Origin: Chlamydia trachomatis
GTDB taxonomy: Bacteria; Chlamydiota; Chlamydiia; Chlamydiales; Rhabdochlamydiaceae
Assembly: GCA_945898205.1 (NCBI GenBank)
Contig: CAMDHO010000022.1
Coordinates: forward strand, 1 to 35,530
Reading direction: 5' to 3'
Length of the DNA: 35,530 nucleotides
Shown here: positions 17,111-25,244 of the stretch, piece by piece
How positions within the stretch are numbered: the first letter of the stretch is position 1
How the letters are laid out: each line of letters opens with the position of its first letter
The notes under the pieces: generated by a model
The model's database searches: none
Seen by the model: only the letters and a program-made list of their open reading frames with translations
What the model was told of the DNA's origin: nothing
Position numbers and translations under genes: made by a program

Positions 17111-17692
17111 CTACTCGAGTTCTGCATTTAGAACTTCTTTGATGATTTCACTTCTAAAACCCCTTCTTAATAAAAAAAGAAAAAGATCCTTTTTCTTGCC
17201 TTTTTTCTGTATTAATTGCAAAGCAGCCTCTTTTTCTAAATTCCTCTTTTCCAAAGAGTTCCACTCAACAGGTTCTTGCAATACAGCCCTTTGCCACTTA
17301 GCTTTTGCATACATAAGGCCATGACCTCTTCTAATCTCTTTTTGAATACGGTTTTCCAGAATCTGCAAGTCTTCTAAAGCCCCTATTTTCTTGCAGAATG
17401 TAATAGTTTTAACAATAGTCTCATCAGAAATCCCCTTTTCTTGCATTTTTTGAACAAGTTCTGAAGTAAGAAGAGCTCTCTTACTTAAGGAATTTACAGC
17501 AAAAGACTTAGCGACTTTTTCTTCGATTTCAACAAAAAACAATTTAGCTTCATCTAAGGACCTCGCGAAAGACACCGACTTTAACTTCTTAAAAAACAAT
17601 TGCTTATGAACTCTTCTCCAGACAACCCCTCCCCAAAGCAGAATAATAAAAAATGAATCATCTTGATCTAACACAACTTTTAATTCACACAT
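17111..17692 (-). CDS. recX: RecX-family regulatory protein
   Basis: RecX proteins bind RecA filaments and limit their activity. The 193-residue product shows the three tandem helical repeats of the family: RALLTSELVQKMQEKGISDETIVKTI, the middle repeat with GALEDLQILENRIQKEIRRGHGLMYAKAKW, and the C-terminal KKKDLFLFLLRRGFRSEIIKEVL. The N-terminal 70 residues are less conserved. I chose the ATG at 17692; the open frame extends ten codons further to a TTG that overlaps the opposite promoter. It lies upstream of hemA on the same strand with a gap of about 60 bases. Confidence 0.85.
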   Translation of the reverse strand: MCELKVVLDQDDSFFIILLWGGVVWRRVHKQLFFKKLKSVSFARSLDEAKLFFVEIEEKVAKSFAVNSLSKRALLTSELVQKMQEKGISDETIVKTITFCKKIGALEDLQILENRIQKEIRRGHGLMYAKAKWQRAVLQEPVEWNSLEKRNLEKEAALQLIQKKGKKKDLFLFLLRRGFRSEIIKEVLNAELE

Positions 17693-17715
17693 AACACACC
17701 CGATAATTAAACAAT

Positions 17716-17744
17716 TCGACAATTAATTAATTTAAACATATAAT
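17716..17744 (+). promoter_or_regulatory. Near-consensus sigma-70-type promoter for the 17780-18688 gene pair
   Basis: TCGACA (17716-17721) and a perfect TATAAT (17739-17744) are separated by exactly 17 bases in very AT-rich DNA. Transcription would begin near 17751. A strong ribosome-binding site (caggagg, ending near 17773) precedes the ATG at 17780. This is the best promoter I see in the window. Confidence 0.65.
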
Positions 17745-17779
17745 TAACTATATAAACAAACGTAATCAGGAGGTCTATT

Positions 17780-18349
17780 ATGACAGACATGCCACCCGTA
17801 AATCCTAGCGGCGTACCCCTTACATCAACAGACTCTATTATGATAGAATCTGTTAATAAAAAAATAGGAACATCCGAATCCATATCAACTGAGCACTCTA
17901 TATCAACTGACCATACTATGCCAACAGAAGCTCCTCCTTCAGATCGTGACCAAAAAATTATAGACGCTTTTTTCAATCTGCCACCCGATGGGGTTCCTGC
18001 TACAACAACTGAAGCGGCGCCTACTAGTGCAACACCTACTATTACAGCTTCCAGTCCAACAGACGCTGTTACAACAGACTCTACTACGGGAGAGGAAACT
18101 GAAGCATACTCCCAGCAGGTCACCTTTCTTTTAGCTTCCCCTTTTGTGCAAAACAGCCCTTCAGCTACTGCAGCCATTGAAGAAAATCCGGATAAAGCAG
18201 ATCAAGGCATTGATACCTTTATGAAACAAAATAAGAAAAACAAAAAAGACTTAGAAAGCGCCCAAGACAGCGCTCAATCCGCCTTAGACTCCTATAAAGT
18301 GCCTGAAGCAGGAACTGACACTCAATCTTCCAAATACTCGGGATCTTAA
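17780..18349 (+). CDS. Ser/Thr/Pro-rich low-complexity protein, function unknown
   Basis: The 189-residue protein has no signal peptide or membrane segment. Residues 1-125 are rich in Thr, Ser, Pro and Ala, with a short internal repeat (SESISTEHSISTDHTMPTE). The C-terminal 50 residues are polar and helical (DTFMKQNKKNKKDLESAQDSAQSALDSY). I do not recognise it. A disordered Ser/Thr-rich N-terminus without a Sec signal is compatible with a type III secretion substrate, and chlamydiae have many. The strong promoter and ribosome-binding site suggest high expression. It is followed 21 bases later by another orphan gene. Confidence 0.75.
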   Translation: MTDMPPVNPSGVPLTSTDSIMIESVNKKIGTSESISTEHSISTDHTMPTEAPPSDRDQKIIDAFFNLPPDGVPATTTEAAPTSATPTITASSPTDAVTTDSTTGEETEAYSQQVTFLLASPFVQNSPSATAAIEENPDKADQGIDTFMKQNKKNKKDLESAQDSAQSALDSYKVPEAGTDTQSSKYSGS

Positions 18350-18370
18350 CTATTTTTAAAGGCTCATTTT

Positions 18371-18688
18371 ATGATTGACCCAAACACGCCACCATCCTTC
18401 ATGAGGCCCCCTACTTACACCCCTCACATGCTTGTGGACTCAGAAAACAAAAAGTTATCTCCTGATGGTCAAATAAGAGCGAACCTAGAAAGCAAATCCG
18501 TTGATAATTCCGGAGAAGTCTCAGACTCAGCTTGGGCTAAGATGTTCCCTGCAGGAGCCTCAAAAGAAGAACTTAAAGCATTTATTCAAATATATGTTCA
18601 AGATCTTATGCGAGAAATAAGACGCTCAGATAAAATACACAAAGAACATATGGCTGAACAAAAACGACAACAGGACATCGCTCGTTAA
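18371..18688 (+). CDS. Small charged orphan protein
   Basis: A 105-residue protein with a Pro-rich N-terminus (MIDPNTPPSFMRPPTYTPHM) and a helical, strongly charged C-terminus (KAFIQIYVQDLMREIRRSDKIHKEHMAEQKR). There is no signal peptide. aaagg lies upstream of the ATG. Together with the preceding gene it forms a two-gene unit upstream of rluD. I recall small orphan proteins next to rluD and hemA in Chlamydia (the CT656-CT659 region), some of them reported as type III substrates, but I cannot establish orthology by reading. Confidence 0.7.
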   Translation: MIDPNTPPSFMRPPTYTPHMLVDSENKKLSPDGQIRANLESKSVDNSGEVSDSAWAKMFPAGASKEELKAFIQIYVQDLMREIRRSDKIHKEHMAEQKRQQDIAR

Positions 18689-18763
18689 TTTTTTTATTGA
18701 TAAGCTCGTCAAAAAAATCCTTTATCTTTCTTCTTATAAGAAGATCTTTTATACTGCCTTCTT

Positions 18764-19696
18764 ATGAACGATATTGAAACACTAGATATAATTTCCATTA
18801 CACGAGAAGAGCTTGAACTTCGCCTCGATAAACTACTGGCATTAAGATACCCCAACTACTCTCGAACCTATTTTCAGTCACTCATGGAAAAGGGGCACAT
18901 CTTAGTTAACGGTCTTTCTTGTAAAAAAAGGCATAAACTAGATCTAGATGACGAAGTAGAAATTTGTTTTGAATTGACTCCTGAAATTTCCCTTCAAGCT
19001 GAAAACATTCCTTTAGAAATCCTTTTTGAAGATGATGACATCTTAGTCGTCAACAAACCCGCAGGAATGGTAGTCCACCCAGCTCCCGGTCACCCAAACC
19101 ATACATTTGTCAACGCATTACTATACCACTGCCAAAACCTCCCTATAGACCCCTTAGCGCCCTTGCGCCCAGGAATTGTCCACAGATTAGACAAAAACAC
19201 TTCCGGGGCTTTAATGGCTGCTAAAACATCTTTTACACATAGAGCTCTAGTAGAACTTCTTAGTCAAAGAAAAGTTCAAAAAACATATAAAGCCATTTGC
19301 TTAAACGTCCCCACTCAACTAGAAATTATAGCTCCTATTAAAAGACATCCCACAAGACGACAAGAGATGGCCGTATGTCTGGTCGGAGGGAAGCACGCTA
19401 TTACTAAATTACATGTCGCAGCAAAGAGTGAGCAAGCAGCTCTCTTAGATGTTAACCTTATCACAGGAAGGACTCACCAAATTCGAGTTCACTTAAAACA
19501 TATCGGATGTCCTATTCTAGGAGATTCTATATATGGAAGCTTACCTGCTAATCAAAAATGGGGAATTCAACGACAACTTCTTCATGCAGAACACCTCTCT
19601 TTCATCCACCCTACAACTCAAAAAGAAATCCACATTCATGCCCCTTTACCTCCTGACATGCAAGAATGGATTGGTAAATTTTTTCCAAACTACTAA
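18764..19696 (+). CDS. rluD: Large-subunit rRNA pseudouridine synthase, RluD type
   Basis: RluA-family synthases convert uridines of 23S rRNA to pseudouridine. The 310-residue protein has an N-terminal S4 RNA-binding domain (LRLDKLLALRYPNYSRTYFQSLMEKGHILVNG) and a catalytic domain with VVNKPAGMVVHPAPGH, RPGIVHRLDKNTSGAL (catalytic Asp143) and the C-terminal LITGRTHQIRVHLKHIGCPILGD. Length and order are typical of RluD, although RluC or a broader RluA member cannot be excluded. A 16-bp palindrome (18729-18744) lies in the short upstream gap near a possible TATACT -10 box. Confidence 0.93.
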   Translation: MNDIETLDIISITREELELRLDKLLALRYPNYSRTYFQSLMEKGHILVNGLSCKKRHKLDLDDEVEICFELTPEISLQAENIPLEILFEDDDILVVNKPAGMVVHPAPGHPNHTFVNALLYHCQNLPIDPLAPLRPGIVHRLDKNTSGALMAAKTSFTHRALVELLSQRKVQKTYKAICLNVPTQLEIIAPIKRHPTRRQEMAVCLVGGKHAITKLHVAAKSEQAALLDVNLITGRTHQIRVHLKHIGCPILGDSIYGSLPANQKWGIQRQLLHAEHLSFIHPTTQKEIHIHAPLPPDMQEWIGKFFPNY

Positions 19697-19826
19697 AAAC
19701 CACACTTTATTAATTTATAGAAGCTCTCCGTAAACTAAAGCATAGAAAATCAAGAAAATTGTTTGTCTATTAACCTCGAAGATTTTACTCTCTTAAAAGA
19801 CGTTCATTCAAACACAGGCAAATCCC

Positions 19827-20336
19827 ATGCAACTTCCGCAAACTGACAAAAAAAACCTCTTACTTTTAGCTTCTTACCTCGATATTTGCCACGTTCATGC
19901 AAATCGCCTAAAAATGGCTCTTGCTCATATAGAACATTTACATCCTATGCAACCATCTACTTTTATGCAATTATCCGACGAAGAAGTATCTTATATGGAA
20001 CTATTGATTAGTCGATTCTCTAAATTACAAGACGTTATTGGTTCTAAAATATTCCCTCTACTATTAAATTTACTACAAGAAGAACCCAAAGGAAATAATT
20101 TTTTAGACATTTTACATCAACTGGAAAAACTAGACATTCTTCCCTCAATAAAGTTGTGGATTGGCTTTCGAGACCTTCGAAATCACCTTACGCATGAATA
20201 CCCAGAACACCCCGACATCATGGCAAATTACAGCAATCAAGCGATACAAAAAGCCCAAGAACTCCTCCTGTACTGGACAGACTTAAAAAATAAGATCTTA
20301 AATATTCAGGCAAAATGGGCAGAATATTTTCAATGA
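19827..20336 (+). CDS. hepT: HEPN-domain toxin, HepT-like
   Basis: The 169-residue all-helical protein has the HepT signature RX4HXY: in GFRDLRNHLTHEYPEH it is Arg118, His123 and Tyr125. HepT toxins of HEPN/MNT (type VII) systems act as ribonucleases or inhibit growth, and are silenced when MntA adds AMP units to the motif tyrosine. It is followed by, and overlaps (ATGA), a minimal nucleotidyltransferase gene, the standard partner. The ATG at 19827 has only a weak upstream purine stretch. The N-terminal 80 residues are longer than in minimal HepT proteins. Confidence 0.85.
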   Translation: MQLPQTDKKNLLLLASYLDICHVHANRLKMALAHIEHLHPMQPSTFMQLSDEEVSYMELLISRFSKLQDVIGSKIFPLLLNLLQEEPKGNNFLDILHQLEKLDILPSIKLWIGFRDLRNHLTHEYPEHPDIMANYSNQAIQKAQELLLYWTDLKNKILNIQAKWAEYFQ

Positions 20337-20647
20337 CCATTAGATTAACACTCTCAGAAATAGAAGCGATCCAAAAAGCTTTCAAGCATTTTTTTCCTAA
20401 AGAAGATCGCCTGTGGATTTTCGGATCTCGAGTCGATCCCACAAAAAAAGGAGGAGACATCGATCTATTCATTGAAACGCATCTATCTGATCCTCAAATC
20501 ATCAATGAGGTCCAGTTAAATTTTCTTATCCAGCTATACCATCAGATAGGGCTCCAAAAAATCGATATCGTCATCTATAGGCTGTCTTGCCCTACAACCT
20601 CACCTATTTACGACATCGCCAGACAAGAAGGTATTCAGTTAATCTAA
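20333..20647 (+). CDS. mntA: Minimal nucleotidyltransferase antitoxin, MntA-like
   Basis: The 104-residue protein carries the minimal nucleotidyltransferase motif FGSRVDPTKKGGDIDLFIE (Gly31-Ser32, Asp42, Asp44) and a third acidic strand, KIDIVIY. The spacing is GSX9DXD, one residue shorter than the usual GSX10DXD. The catalytic residues look intact, so the antitoxin is probably active. The start ATG at 20333 overlaps the hepT stop as ATGA, giving translational coupling, and is preferred over the longer frame from 20315. Toxin-first gene order is common for this family. Confidence 0.88.
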   Translation: MTIRLTLSEIEAIQKAFKHFFPKEDRLWIFGSRVDPTKKGGDIDLFIETHLSDPQIINEVQLNFLIQLYHQIGLQKIDIVIYRLSCPTTSPIYDIARQEGIQLI

Positions 20648-20773
20648 CTATATAGCCTTTATTAAAGATAAAGCATCTTCTATCCAAAATCCATCTTCAA
20701 CACAACAAGTTTTGACGGGATTTATAAAGTCTTTATTTTACCCTTCGTTTTTCACCCTTACAAGGAAGGATAA

Positions 20774-22012
20774 AATAGCTTATTCTTATCCTTACAAGAA
20801 AGGACAGCACATAGTACTCATAGATCCTATGAATTTCCTGAGGCTGAAGGCCTGATCAAGGTAGCCATTGGAATCAGACGCTGCGGTAAAACATATTTTT
20901 TATTTCAGACAATCAGAAAGTTGCTATCACAAGGCATTCCACTTTCTCATATTTTATATATCAATTTTGAAGATGACAGAATTTTGCCGATGGATCAAAA
21001 GGCTATGGGCGCTTTGATTGATTCTTGGTATACTTTATATCCTGAACATCATAATCACCGTTGTTATTTTTTTTTGGATGAAGTTCAAAATATTGAAAAA
21101 TGGGCTCTTGTTCTTAGGAGGATGTTAGATACAAAAGATGTACAGATTTATGTAACCGGCTCTTCTGCAAAGCTTCTAAGCAGCGAGATTGCAACCTCTT
21201 TACGAGGCCGTAGTTTGGCAGTAGAAATTTTTCCGTATAGTTATCCTGAATATTTAGTAGCTCACCAGTTAGATTTTCCAGCTGTCCCTTTTGGGAAAAA
21301 AATGCTTGATTATCAACGGAGTTATTTATTGCAATATTTTCAAAAAGGAGGGTTTCCTGGAGTTCAATCAATGCAGAAAAACGAGCAAATTGAAATTTTA
21401 CAAAACTATGTGGAAACAGTAGCTTTTAGAGACATTGTAGAGCGTTATCAAATTACGAATATCTCCTTACTAAAGTATTTGATCCGTTTTTTACTTAAAA
21501 ATATCGGAGCTCCCTTTTCTATTAATAAGTTTTATCATGACATCAAAAGCCAGGGATATCGAGTGGGCAAGGACACCTTATACCTTTATTTAACATATTT
21601 AGAAGATGCTTTCTTGGTTTTTACTGCCCCTCTTTTCACAGAATCTTTGCGTCAAGGAAAGACCTCCCCCAAAAAGGTGTATGCAGTTGACTCTGGACTC
21701 ATCCAAGCTAATTCCTTTAATCTATCTGGTAATTTTGGAAAGTTTTTAGAAAATCAAGTCTATTTAGATTTGCGCCGTCAAAAGAAAAAGATTTTTTATT
21801 ATCATACATCTGATGGATATGAGATAGATTTTGTCACCCAAGATATTCAAGGACGATATGAACTTCTTCAAGTTGTTTGGGATGCTAGCGACCCTAAAAC
21901 TCTCGAAAGAGAATTGAGAGCTCTGGATCAAGCAAAAAAAGAACTTGGGTTTCCCGGAGAACTGGTCAATCTTACAACTTACCTAGAAAGGTTTGTCTTA
22001 TTGAAAAATTAG
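20774..22012 (+). CDS. AAA_14/DUF4143 ATPase with an unclear or missing start
   Basis: The frame stays open from 20774, after a TAA, to 22012. It contains LIKVAIGIRRCGKTYFLFQ (P-loop, 20855-20911), YFFLDEVQNIEKW (Walker B), IYVTGSSAKLL (sensor) and, in the C-terminal half, the DUF4143-type domain ending EIDFVTQDIQGRYELLQVVWD (PD-(D/E)xK-like with Gln in place of Glu). The first ATG/GTG/TTG in frame is the TTG at 20921, which would exclude the P-loop. I see no start codon or ribosome-binding site for a P-loop-containing protein. The gene has therefore probably lost its 5' end, or uses a non-standard start. Such ATPases are common and poorly understood accessory genes. Confidence 0.75.
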   Translation, partial: NSLFLSLQERTAHSTHRSYEFPEAEGLIKVAIGIRRCGKTYFLFQTIRKLLSQGIPLSHILYINFEDDRILPMDQKAMGALIDSWYTLYPEHHNHRCYFFLDEVQNIEKWALVLRRMLDTKDVQIYVTGSSAKLLSSEIATSLRGRSLAVEIFPYSYPEYLVAHQLDFPAVPFGKKMLDYQRSYLLQYFQKGGFPGVQSMQKNEQIEILQNYVETVAFRDIVERYQITNISLLKYLIRFLLKNIGAPFSINKFYHDIKSQGYRVGKDTLYLYLTYLEDAFLVFTAPLFTESLRQGKTSPKKVYAVDSGLIQANSFNLSGNFGKFLENQVYLDLRRQKKKIFYYHTSDGYEIDFVTQDIQGRYELLQVVWDASDPKTLERELRALDQAKKELGFPGELVNLTTYLERFVLLKN

Positions 22013-22230
22013 AAAAAAAAGACTAACTATGTTAAAATTGCGGGGTCGCTGATCTTCACCTCTTTTGCTCTTCACAATTAAAAAGGCCTTTAGCTTTAAA
22101 ATATCCTCTATAAATAAAAATTTCCATTGGACAAATTTTCCAATTACTGTATCCTCCTAAAGTGGTTTCTGCACTGAATTAACCGTGTGAACCTACGCAT
22201 TTTTGAGCTCAAAAAAGGAGTCGAAACATC
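22013..22230. other. Intergenic region upstream of khpA
   Basis: No protein-coding frame is convincing. It holds the khpA promoter candidate and ribosome-binding site (aaaaaaggag before the ATG at 22231). Confidence 0.4.
22127..22155 (+). promoter_or_regulatory. Probable khpA promoter
   Basis: TTGGAC (22127-22132) and TATCCT (22150-22155) are separated by 17 bases. The spacer includes the second half of an imperfect inverted repeat (attgg/ccaat). Confidence 0.4.
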
Positions 22231-22479
22231 ATGAAAGAATTTGTGGAATACATCGTGAAAAATCTCGTGGACCATCCAGATCAAGTGAATATCAATGAAA
22301 TTGGTGGCACTCACACTCTCATTATCGAACTATCCGTGGAAAAGTCTGATGTGGGTAAAATCATCGGGAAAAAAGGAAAAACGATCAACGCGATCAGAAC
22401 CCTTCTAATGTCGGTAGCAAGCCGAAATGGAATTCGAGTTAACCTAGAAATTATCGAAGACGAAAAAAAAGCTGATTAA
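22231..22479 (+). CDS. khpA: KH-domain RNA-binding protein KhpA
   Basis: KhpA (YlqC family) is a small single-KH protein that binds RNA, usually with KhpB, and affects cell division and small-RNA function in other bacteria. The 82-residue product is one type II KH domain with the invariant GxxG loop in KIIGKKGKTINAIRTLLMSVA. It has a strong ribosome-binding site (aaaggag). In many bacteria khpA sits between rpsP and rimM; here it stands alone. Its last codons form one arm of a bidirectional terminator shared with the convergent gene. Confidence 0.93.
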   Translation: MKEFVEYIVKNLVDHPDQVNINEIGGTHTLIIELSVEKSDVGKIIGKKGKTINAIRTLLMSVASRNGIRVNLEIIEDEKKAD

Positions 22480-22491
22480 CTCAGCTTTTTT
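22465..22491. terminator. Bidirectional terminator holding both flanking stop codons in its loop
   Basis: aaaaaagctga (22465-22475) and tcagctttttt (22481-22491) form a perfect 11-bp stem with the loop ttaac. On the plus strand the stem ends in a T-run; on the minus strand the A-run upstream also becomes a T-run, so it can stop transcription from both sides. The stop of khpA (22477-22479) and of the convergent gene (22476-22478) both lie in the loop. Confidence 0.8.
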
Positions 22492-25112
22492 GGCAAATAT
22501 GGCGCGATCATTGCTTTACGAGAATTCAATAATCCCGCCTTATACCTTAAAACTGCGACTGGAATAGAGATCTTACTCTCTTTTTCAGTCGTTGTTTTGA
22601 TAACAGGTAAAAAGCTTTCATTAAAAATCATCTCTAATTCTTTTCCATTATCGCCTAAAAACTCTATTTCCATCGAGCTCTTTACAACCCCTGGAGATTC
22701 TTTAAAAGAATTTAAAAATATTTTCAAGTGCTCAACAGCCTGCTCTTCCTTCGGGATCCAAATCCAAAGCTCATCTTGATGATCGTAAATCACTTCGTGA
22801 TCTGCATACACATCTTCCGCCCCTGGAACCGTGCTGATCATATGCATATGTAAATCGCAATCTTTTCTTTCTGAATAAAACGCCTTAGCAGCTAAAAACC
22901 ATAAAGAACGAACTTCATTTACATAAGACCTGTAAAAAGGAAAGTTTTTAGCAAAAAGCTTAGTCTGACCTACTCTACAGCAACCATTTTGTACTTTCGT
23001 GTCTGCAAAAACACTAGACAACTCTCCTTTAACACATAAACGCAAGCTCTCTTCAACAGACTGTTCCTTTAACTCATAAATCTTCTTATAAAGAGAATAC
23101 ATGTCTTTATTTTGCAAAATTCGCTTAGAAGCTAGAACCACAAATTTTTCATCTCTAGGAAGATCTTCTAATGAAATAATCTCTGTCTCTTTTTTTAGCT
23201 GAATTGTTTTTAAACGATTAAGTAAGGAAGCCAAACAAAAAAGATCACGAGAAGACACTTTCGAAAGTAAATCCGTATCATCCAAAATAGCGTATACACA
23301 CTGTAAATACTCTAAATATTCCCTGTCTGGATGAACAAAATACAAATCTTTTCTTTCATGTATAATATACTTTTGCAAAAGCTTATTTAAAATGCGGCAA
23401 TGAGAAGATTCTGACAAATCCCCCTGCAATTCTTTAATCTGCTTTTTAACACCTATGAAATCGCAACCTGACATTGCATAAGGATCATTAAGCTTAAAAG
23501 CGAGCTCCGCCACAAGAACATTGGCAGATTGAGCATCTGAAATGACAACAGTAGATGCAGCAAATGTATTTAAAGAACTCTTATGATGATCCACAACGCT
23601 AATGACTTCAAAATAAGAGGGTATTTTAGTTTCTTCCCTGTTACAAAAATCTCTTAAAGAAACAGTTCCTAGTATAGACTTAAAAATCTCTACCGAAGGA
23701 ATAATTCCTAAAGCAAATAAAGTCCCCTCTGAGTCAGCTGTCGTAACAGTAATATAGGAAAGGGTTCCCATCTTACTTCGAATCTCTTCCACTTCCGATC
23801 GAAGACTTACCACCTGCAAAGGATATCCAAAAACTTCTTTTTTAATCGAAAGAGCCGTCCCTAAATGATCGATATGAATTCGTAACGATTGAATTGCATC
23901 CTCTAAAGAAGTTATCACCTTTTCTAAGCTGGAAAAAATCTTAGGACGATCTTCTATTAAATTACCCTCTGTATAAAACAAAGAAGATGAAGACATCGAC
24001 TCTAGAGAACGCCGAAAAACTCCAAATTCTAGAAGTGAAAGACGCTCCATCGCATCCCAAAAATTCCCAAAAGTAGCTTGCCACCCTTGAGAAACCCCTA
24101 AGACTTTAACTAAACACGCTTCTACATGTTTTTTTTGCTTTTCTGTAAACCCTTTCACAGGCTCGGATTCATTAAAACGAAGAGAATATATATTTTGAAC
24201 CCACTGCACAACTAGAGCTCTGGTGACCACAGGCTGAGAAAAAAGCGTTATTAACTCCCTTTGGAAATAGGAAGAAAACCATCTTACACATCCACTTAGA
24301 AGCGTCGTAACCTTTCTCACTCCTTCAACATCCAGCTGCCTCCAATCGGCCAAATAACTGCCTTCTTTATCTACAAGAATAACAGCTCTTTGCTTTCTAT
24401 CATAATCAAGAGCCTGTACCGATTCCTGAACGATTCTTTCCTCTAAACCCTCTCGAGTAAGCAGGTCTAAGGCAGATAAAGCTAAAGAATCTCTTGTCTT
24501 AGCAAAATGGTCAAAACATTTAGATCCTAATAAATTATAAAATAAACATTGAATTTCTACTTGAGCTTCTGGAGGCCCTCCAGGAATATTCCAAATATGC
24601 AACCCTTCGCCTACTCGAGCAGAAAAAGCGTCCACCCACCCCCAAAAAGATGCAACCGTGGTATCTAAATCTGGAGAAGAATGAGCTGTTACATAGTGAG
24701 AACCGGGATGTTTTTTCCCCATTCCAATAGGAAACAGAATCTGATAAGATTCTCTTGGGACATATCTACCCATAATCTTAGCTCGAACAAAGTAATTATC
24801 TTTACCCGTAAGCCCTGAAAAAAGGTTCAACCAAAGTTCAAATTTAGAAAAAGAATAGGAATCCAACAACTCTAGTTCGTTTACGCAGTAAATAAACTCA
24901 TTAATAGCTCTTAGCAAAAAGCAAGGCGCGGGGGTATCTTGAATAAAACGCAATAAAAGTTTGTGTACCTTTTCTGCCTTCTGTCTTTGTGTAAGCTTAA
25001 AAAAATGTACATCTTGAAGATTATCCATCCCTTCTTTCAAAAAAGGGAATTTGAATAATTCCAACGAAAAGTCGCCTAAGCTCTGATTAGAAGAATAGTC
25101 TTTTGAACTCAT
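22476..25112 (-). CDS. Very large DHH-motif phosphoesterase-like protein
   Basis: An 878-residue cytoplasmic protein without membrane segments. Two widely separated motifs resemble the DHH phosphoesterase superfamily (RecJ, NrnA, Prune/PPX1, PPase II): THSSPDLDTTVASF (residues 143-155, like motif I) and SVVDHHKSS (506-513, the DHH motif), with TTADSEG (457-463) a candidate motif II aspartate. In ordinary members motif I and DHH are about 100 residues apart; here the gap is about 360. The C-terminal 300 residues are unfamiliar, with a histidine-rich CDLHMHMIS segment. The substrate is unknown; a nucleotide, oligonucleotide or polyphosphate is possible. It converges on khpA and is followed upstream by tRNA-Arg on the same strand. 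Confidence 0.6.
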   Translation of the reverse strand: MSSKDYSSNQSLGDFSLELFKFPFLKEGMDNLQDVHFFKLTQRQKAEKVHKLLLRFIQDTPAPCFLLRAINEFIYCVNELELLDSYSFSKFELWLNLFSGLTGKDNYFVRAKIMGRYVPRESYQILFPIGMGKKHPGSHYVTAHSSPDLDTTVASFWGWVDAFSARVGEGLHIWNIPGGPPEAQVEIQCLFYNLLGSKCFDHFAKTRDSLALSALDLLTREGLEERIVQESVQALDYDRKQRAVILVDKEGSYLADWRQLDVEGVRKVTTLLSGCVRWFSSYFQRELITLFSQPVVTRALVVQWVQNIYSLRFNESEPVKGFTEKQKKHVEACLVKVLGVSQGWQATFGNFWDAMERLSLLEFGVFRRSLESMSSSSLFYTEGNLIEDRPKIFSSLEKVITSLEDAIQSLRIHIDHLGTALSIKKEVFGYPLQVVSLRSEVEEIRSKMGTLSYITVTTADSEGTLFALGIIPSVEIFKSILGTVSLRDFCNREETKIPSYFEVISVVDHHKSSLNTFAASTVVISDAQSANVLVAELAFKLNDPYAMSGCDFIGVKKQIKELQGDLSESSHCRILNKLLQKYIIHERKDLYFVHPDREYLEYLQCVYAILDDTDLLSKVSSRDLFCLASLLNRLKTIQLKKETEIISLEDLPRDEKFVVLASKRILQNKDMYSLYKKIYELKEQSVEESLRLCVKGELSSVFADTKVQNGCCRVGQTKLFAKNFPFYRSYVNEVRSLWFLAAKAFYSERKDCDLHMHMISTVPGAEDVYADHEVIYDHQDELWIWIPKEEQAVEHLKIFLNSFKESPGVVKSSMEIEFLGDNGKELEMIFNESFLPVIKTTTEKESKISIPVAVLRYKAGLLNSRKAMIAPYLPKKLS

Positions 25113-25170
25113 ATGATCCTTGGATTTATCTTAACCAAAAAACTCACGTGAAAGCAACAAATAAAAGAAT

Positions 25171-25244
25171 TGGACTGAGCTGGACTCGAACCAGCGACCA
25201 CCCGCTTAGAAGGCGGGTGCTCTATCCAGCTGAGCTATCAGTCC
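25171..25244 (-). tRNA. tRNA-Arg (anticodon TCT)
   Basis: Read on the minus strand, 74 bases fold into a standard cloverleaf. The acceptor stem is GGACTGA with TCAGTCC plus discriminator A. The D arm is AGCTCAGCTGGATAGAGC. The anticodon arm is CCCGC-CTTCTAA-GCGGG, giving anticodon TCT. The T arm contains GGTTCGAGTCC. CCA is not encoded. It reads AGA codons. A tRNA-Arg near kdsA is something I also recall from Chlamydia. Confidence 0.96.

Noticed and set aside
17707-18177. 156-codon minus-strand frame opposite the Ser/Thr-rich gene
   Set aside because: Its Val/Ser/Gly-rich sequence is the shadow of the repetitive Thr/Ser codons; the plus-strand gene has the promoter and ribosome-binding site.
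18729-18744. 16-bp palindrome tcttcttataagaaga upstream of rluD
   Set aside because: It is perfect but short and AT-rich; chance is too likely to call it an operator, although it is mentioned with rluD.
16054-18764. A gyrA2/gyrB2 pair between hemA and rluD as I recall in Chlamydia
   Set aside because: The interval here contains recX and two small orphan genes instead; no topoisomerase sequence is present.
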